A DNA stretch of 64,000 nt from Tragulus kanchil (Eukaryota > Chordata > Mammalia > Artiodactyla > Tragulidae): positions 137,413,301 to 137,477,300 of the forward strand of contig JAIOJX010000025.1 of the NCBI GenBank assembly GCA_022376925.1. Direction: 5' to 3'. Below, in pieces: positions 40,501 through 55,500 of the stretch (within the stretch, counting starts at the first letter, position 1; each line of letters opens with the position of its first letter). Under the pieces are notes generated by a model. That model worked only from the letters and a program-made list of their open reading frames with translations, made no database searches and was not told where the DNA came from. The translations under genes were made by a program, and so were the position numbers.

Positions 40501-43500
40501 AACTGTTATGTCAGGCTATTTCTAATTTTTTGGAAACCTCTATACTATTTTCCATAGTGACTGCACCAACTTACAATCCCACCAACAGAGCAAGAGGGTT
40601 CTGTTTTCTCCACATCCCTGCTAATACTTGTTATTTATTGCCTTTCTGATAATAACAGCCATTCTTACAGGTATGGGGTGATACTCTGTTGTCGTTTTGA
40701 TGTGAATTTCAACCACTAGGTGACCTTGGAAAGAGACTCTGCCTCAAGTGAACCCTGAGATCACTGCGGCACCCCCGGACACCTTGATTACAGCCTGGTG
40801 AGGGACCTGGCTGACACCCTGGTTGCAGCCTCATGGCCAGTTCTGAAGCAGAGGGCCCCATTAAGCTGTGTCTGGATTCTGGACTCACAGTAACTACTGA
40901 GATAACATATATGTGTTATTTTACACATCATTAAGTTTTGTTACATAGCAATAGGTGGCTAATACACTGCATTTCTATCTGATATAATGAAAAGAGAACC
41001 CAGAGTTCAGTATCTGACATCCATGAATCTTATGCTCAGTTTTAATATTTTCAAAGTGGGGATATTACCTACCCAGATAAGAATGTCTGAGAAACAAGAT
41101 ATTTCATAATTCATATAAAAACAAGAGCCTAGCAGTTTGTAATAAATGTTAAGTTTAATTCCGAGATCATACATGTCTCTCAATTATCACTAAATAGAAG
41201 TTCTTTCAATTTTTTTTAAAGCACATCAGGTTTTAATTAAATTTAATATAAAATACTATAGTTATAACTGTGTCACAACTAAGAAAATAAAATATTTGAA
41301 AAACAATTTTTCTGTAAATTATTGAGTCTTGTTATTTATTGAGAAGAAATAAAATGATTTGTAAAAACCTGTAAGATACATACTTTGTCAGCAGCTGTCT
41401 CCGGAAGAGACTCTTCAATGCCAAGTTCTCGTCGTCTTTCAGCCCTAACCTCTGCATAACTACAAGTGGAAAAAAACCAGAATTTCAGTGTTTGGTCATT
41501 CACTTAAAATACTGAAGAGGTGCAACAACTCAGTGTTTATTATGTATCTCAGTAGTTCACCACAAATTCCAGACTATTTTCTATCCACCTAAAAAACCTA
41601 AAACATATATATATAAAGAGAGAATCTTAATTCAAATTTCTTTTTTCTATGTATCTCAAAAGTTTTAGGTTCTACTATAAATGAACTGTAACCACCCAGA
41701 ATTTAAACCAAGAGGAATTAAGTAAAGGAAGAGTATCCTTTACCTACTCCAGCTCTCCTTTCACATAACTGGCGACAAATTATGGCAGCTGTAACATCTG
41801 CTCTAAACCGTAAAATCTGTGGCAAGAATTATATACCTCTATTTCTACATAATGCCTATTAGTAAATTTAATAATAAATTGAAAATACATATCAAGACAC
41901 AGAGAAAAAATACTTTATACTTCATTAAGAACTCATACATATAACTGCATTCCAGAATCATTATACTGCTATAGTCAGAAATTCTGTAAAGGAATTATTA
42001 CCTTACTACGGTGTGAGTACAAACAATAAACTCTGGCCTTGAATTCCACTGATGATAAGTGATATAATAATGAGTTTGAAGCCAAATCCACTGCTGTCCT
42101 TTGGTCAGGAACCGATAGTAACAAGATTTGCCTTTTCCGTACTGCATTACTAAGATGAAAAAAATATATTTTGATTCATATTATTAGACTTTTACCCAAA
42201 GATATCATTCACATGTATATCTATATATGTAGTAATTCTTCTGGCTTTTTAATAACACATAGTGTATCAAATCTTCCATAGTACCCAATTTACCACCAGT
42301 TACTGCTGATCTTAGATATTTTCATACACAATAAATTTCCAAATATTTAAGAATGAATTATTCACATGCTGACTTTCTCCTGCTGAGACACACTGAGGCT
42401 GACAGCAGTCAGCAACCGTGCCTGAGCGCCACGCCCACACCCCAGCCCTCGCCTCTGCAAGCCAGCCCTCGCCAAATACTTTGTCAGCAGCTGTCTCCGG
42501 AAGAGACTCTTCAATGCCAAGTTCTCGTGCCTTTCAGCCCTAACCTCTGCATAACTACAAGTGGAAAAAAACCAGAATTTCAGTGTTTGGTCATTCACTT
42601 AAAATACTGAAGAGGTGCAACAACTCAGTGTTTATTATGTATCTCAGTAGTTCACCACAAATTCCAGACTATTTTCTATCCACCTAAAAAACCTAAAACA
42701 TATATATATAAAGAGAGAATCTTAATTCAAATTTCTTTTTTCTATGTATCTCAAAAGTTTTAGGTTCTACTATAAATGAACTGTAACCACCCAGAATTTA
42801 AACCAAGAGGAATTAAGTAAAGGAAGAGTATCCTTTACCTACTCCAGCTCTCCTTTCACATAACTGGCGCACAAATTATGGCAGCTGTAACATCTGCTCT
42901 AAACCGTAAAATCTGTGGCAAGAATTATATACCTCTATTTCTACATAATGCCTATTAGTAAATTTAATAATAAATTGAAAATACATATCAAGACACAGAG
43001 AAAAAATACTTTATACTTCATTAAGAACTCATACATATAACTGCATTCCAGAATCATTATACTGCTATAGTCAGAAATTCTGTAAAGGAATTATTACCTT
43101 ACTACGGTGTGAGTACAAACAATAAACTCTGGCCTTGAATTCCACTGATGATAAGTGATATAATAATGAGTTTGAAGCCAAATCCACTGCTGTCCTTTGG
43201 TCAGGAACCGATAGTAACAAGATTTGCCTTTTCCGTACTGCATTACTAAGATGAAAAAAATATATTTTGATTCATATTATTAGACTTTTACCCAAAGATA
43301 TCATTCACATGTATATCTATATATGTAGTAATTCTTCTGGCTTTTTAATAACACATAGTGTATCAAATCTTCCATAGTACCCAATTTACCACCAGTTACT
43401 GCTGATCTTAGATATTTTTCATACACAATAAATTTCCAAATATTTAAGAATGAATTATTCACATGCTGACTTTCTCCTGCTGAGACACACTGAGGCTGAC

Positions 43501-46500
43501 AGCAGTCAGCAACCGTGCCTGAGCGCCACGCCCCACACCCCAGCCCTCGCCCTCTGCAAGCAGAGCAGCTTTTCGGCATTACTTTTAAACTTCAAGTTCC
43601 AAAATCAGAACTGAATTCTTTTAAGCAACTGATAATGCAATATTTCCCCATTCTCTGTAGATTTTAAGTTAAAAAGTCTTTTAGCAGATATTAAGCAAAA
43701 AATGGGTTTTATGGTTAAATTAACTTGGGAAAATGTGTTCTCAAGGCCTTGAATATGCTACTGGGTCAAGACTCTGGTGAAGCAGAGATAGGGATTGATT
43801 ATGAACTCTAATTTTCTCTGACCATAGAATTCATCTTTAATAGGCTAGTATTCAGTGGAAAAAAACAAAGACAGGAACTGTGTGCACCCTCTCCCCCCGC
43901 CACTCGCTGACTACTCATGAGGAAACCATACACACTTGAAACTGCTTGTCCAAAATGACCCAGCCAGTTAGCAGAGATGTCAGACCTTTCTATTACATCG
44001 TGGGGTTCAGTGCCCATGTCACTTGAAGTGAAAAATACTCCTTTTGTGATATTATATAACATGTTTCATTTTCATAGAAAGAGGTTTACAAACCAGCCTA
44101 AGACATGAAAGTATATTAAATATCTAATTAAGGTTTGGAGGACACTGAAGAGGGAAAGATTTGGGGAAGAGAATCAGAGAAGCAAATAAAACCTACTAAA
44201 ACAAACTTCTGAAACAAAGAAAGAACAGCGTGTGGTGAAGGGGGAGTTCCAGACTAATCCTGTCTCTGCCACCAATCTTAACAGCATTGTAAGTAAATCA
44301 GTTAGCCTTTCTGTGTCTCAGTTTACTTGTGAGATAAGAATACCTACTTTCTATAATACAACTGTGATGACGAATAACGGAAAAGATGTATGTAAATTGC
44401 TTAGAACAGGACAAAATGAGATGATAATATTCCTTCTGTTAATATAACAATGGCAGGTTACATTAACGAAGTACTCACTGAAAATTTTCTAAAAGATTCT
44501 TTAAGTGTGGCATTACCTCCTGCCCAGACTCACATGCCTGGAAATAAAAATTCATGAAATACTGTTCTACTATTACCATTTTCAAAGGAATCTACTGTCC
44601 TCTGAATACAGAGCTCACACACTTCAAACAAGGTACTGATTGCACAGCTAGTTTCGGCCAAATTTTTAAAACTTTTAAACTTCAAGTTCCAAAATCAGAA
44701 CTGAATTCTTTTAAGCAACTGATAATGCAATATTTCCCCATTCTCTGTAGATTTTAAGTTAAAAAGTCTTTTAGCAGATATTAAGCAAAAAATGGGTTTT
44801 ATGGTTAAATTAACTTGGGAAAATGTGTTCTCAAGGCCTTGAATATGCTACTGGGTCAAGACTCTGGTGAAGCAGAGATAGGGATTGATTATGAACTCTA
44901 ATTTTCTCTGACCATAGAATTCATCTTTAATAGGCTAGTATTCAGTGGAAAAAAACAAAGACAGGAACTGTGTGCACCCTCTCCCCCCGCCACTCGCTGA
45001 CTACTCATGAGGAAACCATACACACTTGAAACTGCTTGTCCAAAATGACCCAGCCAGTTAGCAGAGATGTCAGACCTTTCTATTACATCGTGGGGTTCAG
45101 TGCCCATGTCACTTGAAGTGAAAAATACTCCTTTTGTGATATTATATAACATGTTTCATTTTCATAGAAAGAGGTTTACAAACCAGCCTAAGACATGAAA
45201 GTATATTAAATATCTAATTAAGGTTTGGAGGACACTGAAGAGGGAAAGATTTGGGGAAGAGAATCAGAGAAGCAAATAAAACCTACTAAAACAAACTTCT
45301 GAAACAAAGAAAGAACAGCGTGTGGTGAAGGGGGAGTTCCAGACTAATCCTGTCTCTGCCACCAATCTTAACAGCATTGTAAGTAAATCAGTTAGCCTTT
45401 CTGTGTCTCAGTTTACTTGTGAGATAAGAATACCTACTTTCTATAATACAACTGTGATGACGAATAACGGAAAAGATGTATGTAAATTGCTTAGAACAGG
45501 ACAAAATGAGATGATAATATTCCTTCTGTTAATATAACAATGGCAGGTTACATTAACGAAGTACTCACTGAAAATTTTCTAAAAGATTCTTTAAGTGTGG
45601 CATTACCTCCTGCCCAGACTCACATGCCTGGAAATAAAAATTCATGAAATACTGTTCTACTATTACCATTTTCAAAGGAATCTACTTCTCGTCCTCTGAA
45701 TACAGAGCTCACACACTTCAAACAAGGCTTATTAGATGCCATAAAACTGTACTTACTACTATAGACTGAAATAGGTAAAATGTGAAGAAGTTTAAACTTG
45801 ATCTAGGATTCCCATACAATTCCTATTAGAATTATATACACCAAATAAATTTTTCCAATATAAATCTTTCCAAATACAAAAATACGTCTATACTTTAACA
45901 TCTTCTGTTTTATCACTAGAAATATTAAAATCTACTTACAGTGCTCGTGACATTTTGCCAAATTTTCTAGGTCATCCACATGATAGTAGTCATAGCCTGA
46001 TGTTCCCAGAACTTCAAATGGTAAATATCCTATTATGGGTGGTGCTCTAAATTACATATAAAACAATCAATATCATGACTCTTTCCATCATATAAAGTAC
46101 TCAACTACAAATCAACTTTGGGAGGAACCTTTATTTTGTAAATAATGGCTAATGAGTTTGAGTATCCTGATTAGAAACAGTTTGTCTTTGAAATCCATTA
46201 ATTTCAACAGTTACAATATGATTATTATCTTTATATAGAACTTACAAATGCGAGTTACCTGTGATCTAGAAATAGAAACTTCCATTCTAAACTATGTCTA
46301 GATGTAAACTCTTCATTAGGTTCTTCAACAGTGCACATTTCCTACAAATAAATTCATAATTAAAATTGAGAAATACTGTTCAGTGTACTTAGCAAAGTCC
46401 TAAATATTGCTAGCTGCAGAAGTCATTTTTAGCTAACTTTTCCCTAAACACTTTTTAAAAAGCATTTTAAGTAAATCAGTTAGCCTTTCTGTGTCTCAGT

Positions 46501-49500
46501 TTACTTGTGAGATAAGAATACCTACTTTCTATAATACAACTGTGATGACGAATAACGGAAAAGATGTATGTAAATTGCTTAGAACAGGACAAAATGAGAT
46601 GATAATATTCCTTCTGTTAATATAACAATGGCAGGTTACATTAACGAAGTACTCACTGAAAATTTTCTAAAAGATTCTTTAAGTGTGGCATTACCTCCTG
46701 CCCAGACTCACATGCCTGGAAATAAAAATTCATGAAATACTGTTCTACTATTACCATTTTCAAAGGAATCTACTTCTCGTCCTCTGAATACAGAGCTCAC
46801 ACACTTCAAACAAGGCTTATTAGATGCCATAAAACTGTACTTACTACTATAGACTGAAATAGGTAAAATGTGAAGAAGTTTAAACTTGATCTAGGATTCC
46901 CATACAATTCCTATTAGAATTATATACACCAAATAAATTTTTCCAATATAAATCTTTCCAAATACAAAAATACGTCTATACTTTAACATCTTCTGTTTTA
47001 TCACTAGAAATATTAAAATCTACTTACAGTGCTCGTGACATTTTGCCAAATTTTCTAGGTCATCCACATGATAGTAGTCATAGCCTGATGTTCCCAGAAC
47101 TTCAAATGGTAAATATCCTATTATGGGTGGTGCTCTAAATTACATATAAAACAATCAATATCATGACTCTTTCCATCATATAAAGTACTCAACTACAAAT
47201 CAACTTTGGGAGGAACCTTTATTTTGTAAATAATGGCTAATGAGTTTGAGTATCCTGATTAGAAACAGTTTGTCTTTGAAATCCATTAATTTCAACAGTT
47301 ACAATATGATTATTATCTTTATATAGAACTTACAAATGCGAGTTACCTGTGATCTAGAAATAGAAACTTCCATTCTAAACTATGTCTAGATGTAAACTCT
47401 TCATTAGGTTCTTCAACAGTGCACATTTCCTACAAATAAATTCATAATTAAAATTGAGAAATACTGTTCAGTGTACTTAGCAAAGTCCTAAATATTGCTA
47501 GCTGCAGAAGTCATTTTTAGCTAACTTTTCCCTAAACACTTTTTTAAAAAGCATTTTTATTTTCTAGTACTAAGAAATGCAGCAGTAATGAGATTAATTA
47601 GGCTTCTGGAGGAGGACTTCTCGCTCCACACATTTCTCTGTTCACTCACACGGCTATAAATCCTCTTCTGATCTCCCTCCTGAATTACAGTTCTGTATTT
47701 CCGTTTGGATCTTCCTGCCCATCACAAACTCAGCGTGCCCTAAAATGAACCTAACTGCTTTCCTCCTCACATGCAATTACACAATGTTCCATCTCATTAA
47801 TGGAGGCAAACTGGTGTTGTTCCGTTAGGTCTAGAAATCTAACAGTCACAACTGACTCATTTTCACCTTTCACCATCTAAATGGCCACTACTAAATTCCT
47901 TTCAATTTCACGATCAAAGTTTTTAAAAAATCTGGTCAATCCCATCCATGTTCAGGGTCTGAGTTTAGACCCAAGTCGCCATCATTGGCTCGCATTATTG
48001 CCAAAGTGTCTCCCCACACGTCTCCTCGTCCTGCAACTCATCCTCTTTTCTGGCCACAACCACCTTATAAATACGCAAATACGACTGTATAACTTCCCTG
48101 ACCAAAAAAACCTTAATGGCTGCTCATTCCATTACGATAAAATCTAAACAAGGAGAAACAAAGAAATAAACACATTTCACCGCCAGCATCTGTTGACTTT
48201 TCTAACTCCATCTCTCATCCTCCCTACCCTTCCCTCTACTCACAGTAACCCGAGACTAGTCATACTCAGCAATGTATTCCAGCATGCCTGCGTCCTTGAA
48301 TGACCTTTTATAGCACAGCACAGTAACTAAGAGCTTGCGCTTTAAGAGAAATGGAATCAGAATCAATCTCAGTTCTACTACTTAGTAGCCGTGACTTTGG
48401 GCAACTTAACTTCCCTAAGCCACAGTTTTCCTACATAGACAATGGTGATCGTACTTTCATTTGTATTAAATGAGGTAATGCATGCCAAACAGATAGCATG
48501 TGGTCAGCACTCGATATACATGCTAACATTCCTATTATTTCCTATGATTCAAACAAGTTAGAAGTAAACTCTTCATTAGGTTCTTCAACAGTGCACATTT
48601 CCTACAAATAAATTCATAATTAAAATTGAGAAATACTGTTCAGTGTACTTAGCAAAGTCCTAAATATTGCTAGCTGCAGAAGTCATTTTTAGCTAACTTT
48701 TCCCTAAACACTTTTTTAAAAAGCATTTTTATTTTCTAGTACTAAGAAATGCAGCAGTAATGAGATTAATTAGGCTTCTGGAGGAGGACTTCTCGCTCCA
48801 CACATTTCTCTGTTCACTCACACGGCTATAAATCCTCTTCTGATCTCCCTCCTGAATTACAGTTCTGTATTTCCGTTTGGATCTTCCTGCCCATCACAAA
48901 CTCAGCGTGCCCTAAAATGAACCTAACTGCTTTCCTCCTCACATGCAATTACACAATGTTCCATCTCATTAATGGAGGCAAACTGGTGTTGTTCCGTTAG
49001 GTCTAGAAATCTAACAGTCACAACTGACTCATTTTCACCTTTCACCATCTAAATGGCCACTACTAAATTCCTTTCAATTTCACGATCAAAGTTTTTAAAA
49101 AATCTGGTCAATCCCATCCATGTTCAGGGTCTGAGTTTAGACCCAAGTCGCCATCATTGGCTCGCATTATTGCCAAAGTGTCTCCCCACACGTCTCCTCG
49201 TCCTGCAACTCATCCTCTTTTCTGGCCACAACCACCTTATAAATACGCAAATACGACTGTATAACTTCCCCTGACCAAAAAAACCTTAATGGCTGCTCAT
49301 TCCATTACGATAAAATCTAAACAAGGAGAAACAAAGAAATAAACACATTTCACCGCCAGCATCTGTTGACTTTTCTAACTCCATCTCTCATCCTCCCTAC
49401 CCTTCCCTCTACTCACAGTAACCCGAGACTAGTCATACTCAGCAATGTATTCCAGCATGCCTGCGTCCTTGAATGACCTTTTATAGCACAGCACAGTAAC

Positions 49501-52500
49501 TAAGAGCTTGCGCTTTAAGAGAAATGGAATCAGAATCAATCTCAGTTCTACTACTTAGTAGCCGTGACTTTGGGCAACTTAACTTCCCTAAGCCACAGTT
49601 TTCCTACATAGACAATGGTGATCGTACTTTCATTTGTATTAAATGAGGTAATGCATGCCAAACAGATAGCATGTGGTCAGCACTCGATATACATGCTAAC
49701 ATTCCTATTATTTCCTATGATTCAAACAAGTAGAGTCAGACTGGTATTAAGACCCTTTAATGGCCAATTCAGTACTGTGTCCTATAATATTTCCCTAAAA
49801 TTAAGATCTTAACCTGGCTTACTTCCAGCCACTTTCCAGTGACCTTAAGTGTTTCATTTTCCTACTTACCTACTAATTATCTGCTTCCTAGGCCCAAGAT
49901 AGGAAAATAAAATTATTTAACTGAATTTTAAAATTGAAAAGGTAAATTAAATGCAATAAAAAACCATCTGTGCATTTCAAAAGAAAACTTCAAAACCAAT
50001 CTTTTAAATAGACGTGAAGTTTTGGCCTTTCCCCTTTAATGTAGCTGTGAACTATACAAAAAAGACATCCTAAAATTTTGCACAAAAGCAGGACAATGAT
50101 GATATATAAGCATTGGTTAACTACTGGGGTGGCCAAGAAACTTCATAAACACAAATGAAATTTTTGGCCAATCTGATACAATGGGTATTACTAAAAAATT
50201 AGTTACATAATTTAATGAGTGTCTTGATAACTCATTATTTGCTTCAAAAATACGATCATGACTATTTCTAACTCACGGCCACTACTAGTCAGTGTATGAA
50301 GGGCGTATCTAGAAACAAGGAAATAAAACAAAGTTCTCATAATATGAAGTAAAACCCCTTTGGGAAGCAGAACCATACCTTGATGAACTGCGGTGTAGCT
50401 AATCTGACAGTAGCTACAAAACAAACTCTATCTTCATAACAAGGCCTGTGGGTACGTTGTATCGTTCCTTCAAAACCATTGTGCACTGCAGTGGACACTA
50501 AAACAAGGAAGAAGTACCATCAGTTACTCCAGTAAAAATCTAGTTTATTTTTTTCCTTTTTCTCCATATTCCCCCTTTCACAATACAGACCAGGCGAAGG
50601 GTCTGCCTGGGCTGAGGTGTACGTGGGGTGGGTTTACTCTGCCTCCTCTTCTCTATACAGTCAGTGTAAGAACACAGCCTGTGACAAGCATTAGGAGGCC
50701 CCAAATCTAGTTTTTACTGATACTCAACATCTGTATCTTTAAGAGCTTAAGTGAATACCAAGTGAAAATACACTGTAAGAGAAGCATTTTAACTTACCAC
50801 TGTTTAAAGATTTGAAATTCCCTATAAATTTCACATATTCATAAGTAGAGGGCTCCTTTGGGTCTATTGTTCCTCGAAGCAGATGACAGCAAAATTCTAA
50901 CTGATTTTTTGCTGAAATAAGAGAAGAAATATGACATATTTGTGATTTATCATAAATCACAAAGTAAAATTAGTTCTTTATGATTTTTATTTCCTCCTAC
51001 AGAGGTTCTCAATGACACTGTGTTCAGTCCATAAAAGCAGAGTCTCTTTAGGAAATGACCTCATCTTGTCCTTAATAAGGAAAACAGATCTTCTGATACT
51101 CCATGCTCCTCCATTTTTGTTTGTCCTTCCTTCTCATTTACCATTCTAACCTCAGAGGTCTTGCTCCCTATCCCAGAGCTAACATTTCTATCTCTACCTT
51201 GACCAGTCTTTCCTGTCTTCCTTCTCTAGGAGCAGGGCCATTCATTCCTTCAGCACTCACAAATGATCTTTACGTCCTTACTCCTTGCTTTTAAATTTAC
51301 GCAGGCCTTTTTCTATGTTACTCCTTAGTAACACAGATCTGCCTCCTTCTCATTATGACCTCTAGTTTCCACATGTTCACCTTCCATAACCTCCTGTATT
51401 ATGGTTTTTGCCTTCACACCTCTACAGACATTGCTCTTCATTGTTCCTACCTCTTCTTAAAACTCATGTTTTCACTCCCATAGTTCGAAACTTAACTTCC
51501 TATCTTACTGTTTCTAACTCTTCTAATAATCAGTCTTCAAACTATAGACATTCACAAAAATTCTTCTGATCGTAATCTATTATCCTTCACAAACTTATCA
51601 GCACTGACAAACTTATTTACGCGTAAAACTGTCTCACCAACTTTAACATCTTCTGTAAGACCAAGTCTCATATCATTATTTGATTTCAGCACATTTCGAC
51701 CTGATTGTGCCATCAGTAACTTAATTCAAAATATCTGAAAGTGAATTTTTGCTCCTTTCTTCCTAAAGCAGCTATCCCTTTGTCCTATTATCCTTAGTTA
51801 GAAATCATATCATTTGGTCTCCTCTCTTTCTATCACCAAATCCCAAACTATAACCAGGATCTTCTGTTTATTTCAGCAAGAAAGCTCTCATGAGTCATTT
51901 TTTCCCAGATGAACATCCAGTACCACCATTTGGGTACAGATGTAAATGGCCTTGCTTCTAGGTAACTGCTGAAATGTATTTTCTCTGCCTGTATACTCCT
52001 CCACTCAGAGTTCACCTGCCTACTACTCCTAGATTAGTATCACTATCACCATTATTATTTATGATTTTTATTTCCTCCTACAGAGGTTCTCAATGACACT
52101 GTGTTCAGTCCATAAAAGCAGAGTCTCTTTAGGAAATGACCTCATCTTGTCCTTAATAAGGAAAACAGATCTTCTGATACTCCATGCTCCTCCATTTTTG
52201 TTTGTCCTTCCTTCTCATTTACCATTCTAACCTCAGAGGTCTTGCTCCCTATCCCAGAGCTAACATTTCTATCTCTACCTTGACCAGTCTTTCCTGTCTT
52301 CCTTCTCTAGGAGCAGGGCCATTCATTCCTTCAGCACTCACAAATGATCTTTACGTCCTTACTCCTTGCTTTTAAATTTACGCAGGCCTTTTTCTATGTT
52401 ACTCCTTAGTAACACAGATCTGCCTCCTTCTCATTATGACCTCTAGTTTCCACATGTTCACCTTCCATAACCTCCTGTATTATGGTTTTTGCCTTCACAC

Positions 52501-55500
52501 CTCTACAGACATTGCTCTTCATTGTTCCTACCTCTTCTTAAAACTCATGTTTTCACTCCCATAGTTCGAAACTTAACTTCCTATCTTACTGTTTCTAACT
52601 CTTCTAATAATCAGTCTTCAAACTATAGACATTCACAAAAATTCTTCTGATCGTAATCTATTATCCTTCACAAACTTATCAGCACTGACAAACTTATTTA
52701 CGCGTAAAACTGTCTCACCAACTTTAACATCTTCTGTAAGACCAAGTCTCATATCATTATTTGATTTCAGCACATTTCGACCTGATTGTGCCATCAGTAA
52801 CTTAATTCAAAATATCTGAAAGTGAATTTTTGCTCCTTTCTTCCTAAAGCAGCTATCCCTTTGTCCTATTATCCTTAGTTAGAAATCATATCATTTGGTC
52901 TCCTCTCTTTCTATCACCAAATCCCAAACTATAACCAGGATCTTCTGTTTATTTCAGCAAGAAAGCTCTCATGAGTCATTTTTTCCCAGATGAACATCCA
53001 GTACCACCATTTGGGTACAGATGTAAATGGCCTTGCTTCTAGGTAACTGCTGAAATGTATTTTCTCTGCCTGTATACTCCTCCACTCAGAGTTCACCCCT
53101 GCCTACTACTCCTAGATTAGTATCACTATCACCATTATTATTTCAGCACTCAAGGACTAAGAACACCTCTCTTCACTCACAGTATCCAACTCACTCTTCT
53201 GTTATTATCATCAAGGGCTCTATCATCAAACTCAGCAAGTTCAAACTACCTTCCTCCTAAAACCTTCCCCACTGACCATCTCCAGCTGTATGGACACCAG
53301 TGCCTAACACCAAGTCCTACTGAGTTCACCTCAACACTCACACACACGCCTTCCTCTCCATCCTCAGTTCTACTGCTGTCCTTTTCATCTCAAGTCCAGT
53401 CGTTTTTCAAAACTTTCCACCTGAGAGATTTTCTTTTTGGACCAAAACACCACCCAAACCCCCTTTCACTGGCTTATCGCTATGTAAAAAAAAAAAAACA
53501 AACAAACTGCTTAGGATGAAATATTAGCTATTTCCTTCTCTAGACACAAATCACACAACCTGTACTACTTCATCTTCTTTATGGCTCAAATAACCCATTT
53601 GGAGAACCCTGCATTTTCCTTACAGCTTCCCGTTTTAGATAATGTTCATTTCTTTGGCATGAAACATCCTTTCATCTCTGGCAATACCTTTATTTTATAC
53701 ATCAGTTCTTTAAGCAAGAGGTCAGCAAGTCATTTAGCCAAAACTTTCCTTTATCAAAAAGTACTGTTGCTTAATATTGGGAATGGAAGCCTAAGGTCTG
53801 CCTTTCTGCCAAAGGCTTTCACTCTGTTCTGCAGACAATGCTGCCCTTAGGAAGGTCTCTAAAGCAGACTCCTCTTTTGTCCACTTCATGCCAAGGCCTG
53901 GGGTTCCACCTTTCTCATGTTTCTCTCCTTACTCTATATATTTACCTCAAGCAATGTCATTCAGTACATGACTTCAAATACTATTCACAGGCATATAACT
54001 GGCCTCTACATCATTATATCCAACCCAAATCTGTCTCCTAGGTGAAAGACCAGAACAGTTTCTTGGTCAGTGTCATAAGAACTTCATTTTTAAAAATAAT
54101 TATAAATACGCTTCAAATGGATTCTCCTGCTCTCCAATTCTTCTCAACTCCTTCTGACAGGCTATCCTTATCAAAGATGTATGTTCACACATACTTACAT
54201 GTGCATGTATATATGTGTATCTCGATTAATGAATAGTTAAGGGTTCTACAGAATTTGAAGATTCAAAATATAAGGAACCTTTAAAATGATTAATGTCAAT
54301 ATTATCAGAAAAGTCAAAGTTTAAAAATCATGGAAAAAGTAGTTAAAGATGACATCTAATAGCTAATGGCCAAACTTAATGCTATAATGACTTCAGATTT
54401 TATGAGGATAATTTATTCAAGAAAACGAAGAGTGGGAAGGAGGTCCAGAGGGAGGGGACATATGTGTACTTATGGCAGCTCCACACTGTTGTATGGCAGA
54501 AACCAATACGACGTTGCAAAACAATTACATTCTGGTTTAAAAGAGAAAAAAAGAACTAAACTAAAAAAAGAAAACAAGGTATTCCGGTCAACGAATCTAG
54601 GAGAAAAGTCAGATCAGATTATACCACGATATTTTATACTTCCTAAAGACAGGGACTGTTTTCCCCTATTCCTGGCACTTCTATTCGACAGCACAAGCGT
54701 GTGGCACATTGCTGTTGTTGCTGTTTGGTTGCCAAGTAAGGTCTGACTCTTTTGCGATTCACAGACTATACAGCCCGCCAGGCTCCTCTGTCCATGCGAT
54801 TTCCCAGGCAACAATACTGGAGTGGGTTGGCATTTCCGTCTCCAGGGGATCTTCCTGACCCAGGGATCAAACCTGGATCTGCACTGGCAGGGTGATTCTT
54901 TAAAACTGAGCCACCTGGAAGCCCATCTGACACATAAGACATATCCAATAAATTACTGTTTAATTCTATTTAACAGAGCATACAATTTCCTTTATTAAAT
55001 AATTTTTAAAAAACATAAATTTTGTCTCACAGCTTCAGTGTTCAATTGGTTAATGATGGTGAAAATGAGAACATTTAATTTTCTCTTACTCTTTTAAATA
55101 CAGTAAAAATTTTTATATAAAAATTAACAAGAATATATTGCCAAGTTCCATTTTTCTATAAAATACGGTTTTATGGCACATTGTAATAGATGAGATTTCA
55201 CTGTATTCTGGAATAGTTCAGACTTTTAACATGGTCTTAATTCCATTATATTTGAATATTAAAGAAGGAGCTAATAGGGGATTTGGAATGACGCTACATG
55301 TTAACTTGAAGAAACATACCTGTGTTTGTCATGAAATTGCAAAAGTAAAGGATAATGCAACCAAATCTGTTTAACTTTTTGCTTAAGAGGTACCACTTAC
55401 ATTTCAAATACTCAGGGGTCAATGAATCACTTTCCAGCAGATAGGTAGAGAGTATTTTATAAACCTCTGAATGTTCCCCCTCTGGGATAAAATTAAATAT

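Larger units (their letters stand above)
41380..43563. repeat. tandem duplication 11, including two CLOCK exons (probable assembly artefact)
   Basis: 41380-42474 repeats as 42477-43563, nearly flush. Two PAS-B/PAC-region exons are duplicated; one second copy carries a frameshift. Confidence 0.92.
45381..47557. repeat. tandem duplication 13, including two CLOCK exons (probable assembly artefact)
   Basis: 45381-46468 repeats as 46469-47557 with a flush junction. It overlaps duplication 12, so the segment 44301-44633 exists three times. The two PAS-B exons are present twice. Confidence 0.92.
47392..49732. repeat. tandem duplication 14, including part of a CLOCK exon (probable assembly artefact)
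   Basis: 47392-48561 repeats as 48564-49732, offset 1172 bp. Its boundary falls inside a PAS-B exon, leaving a 38-bp exon piece at 48564-48601. Confidence 0.92.

Noticed and set aside
50977..53143. Real intronic tandem duplication
   Set aside because: Flush 1081-bp offset matches the other seventeen; no independent support.
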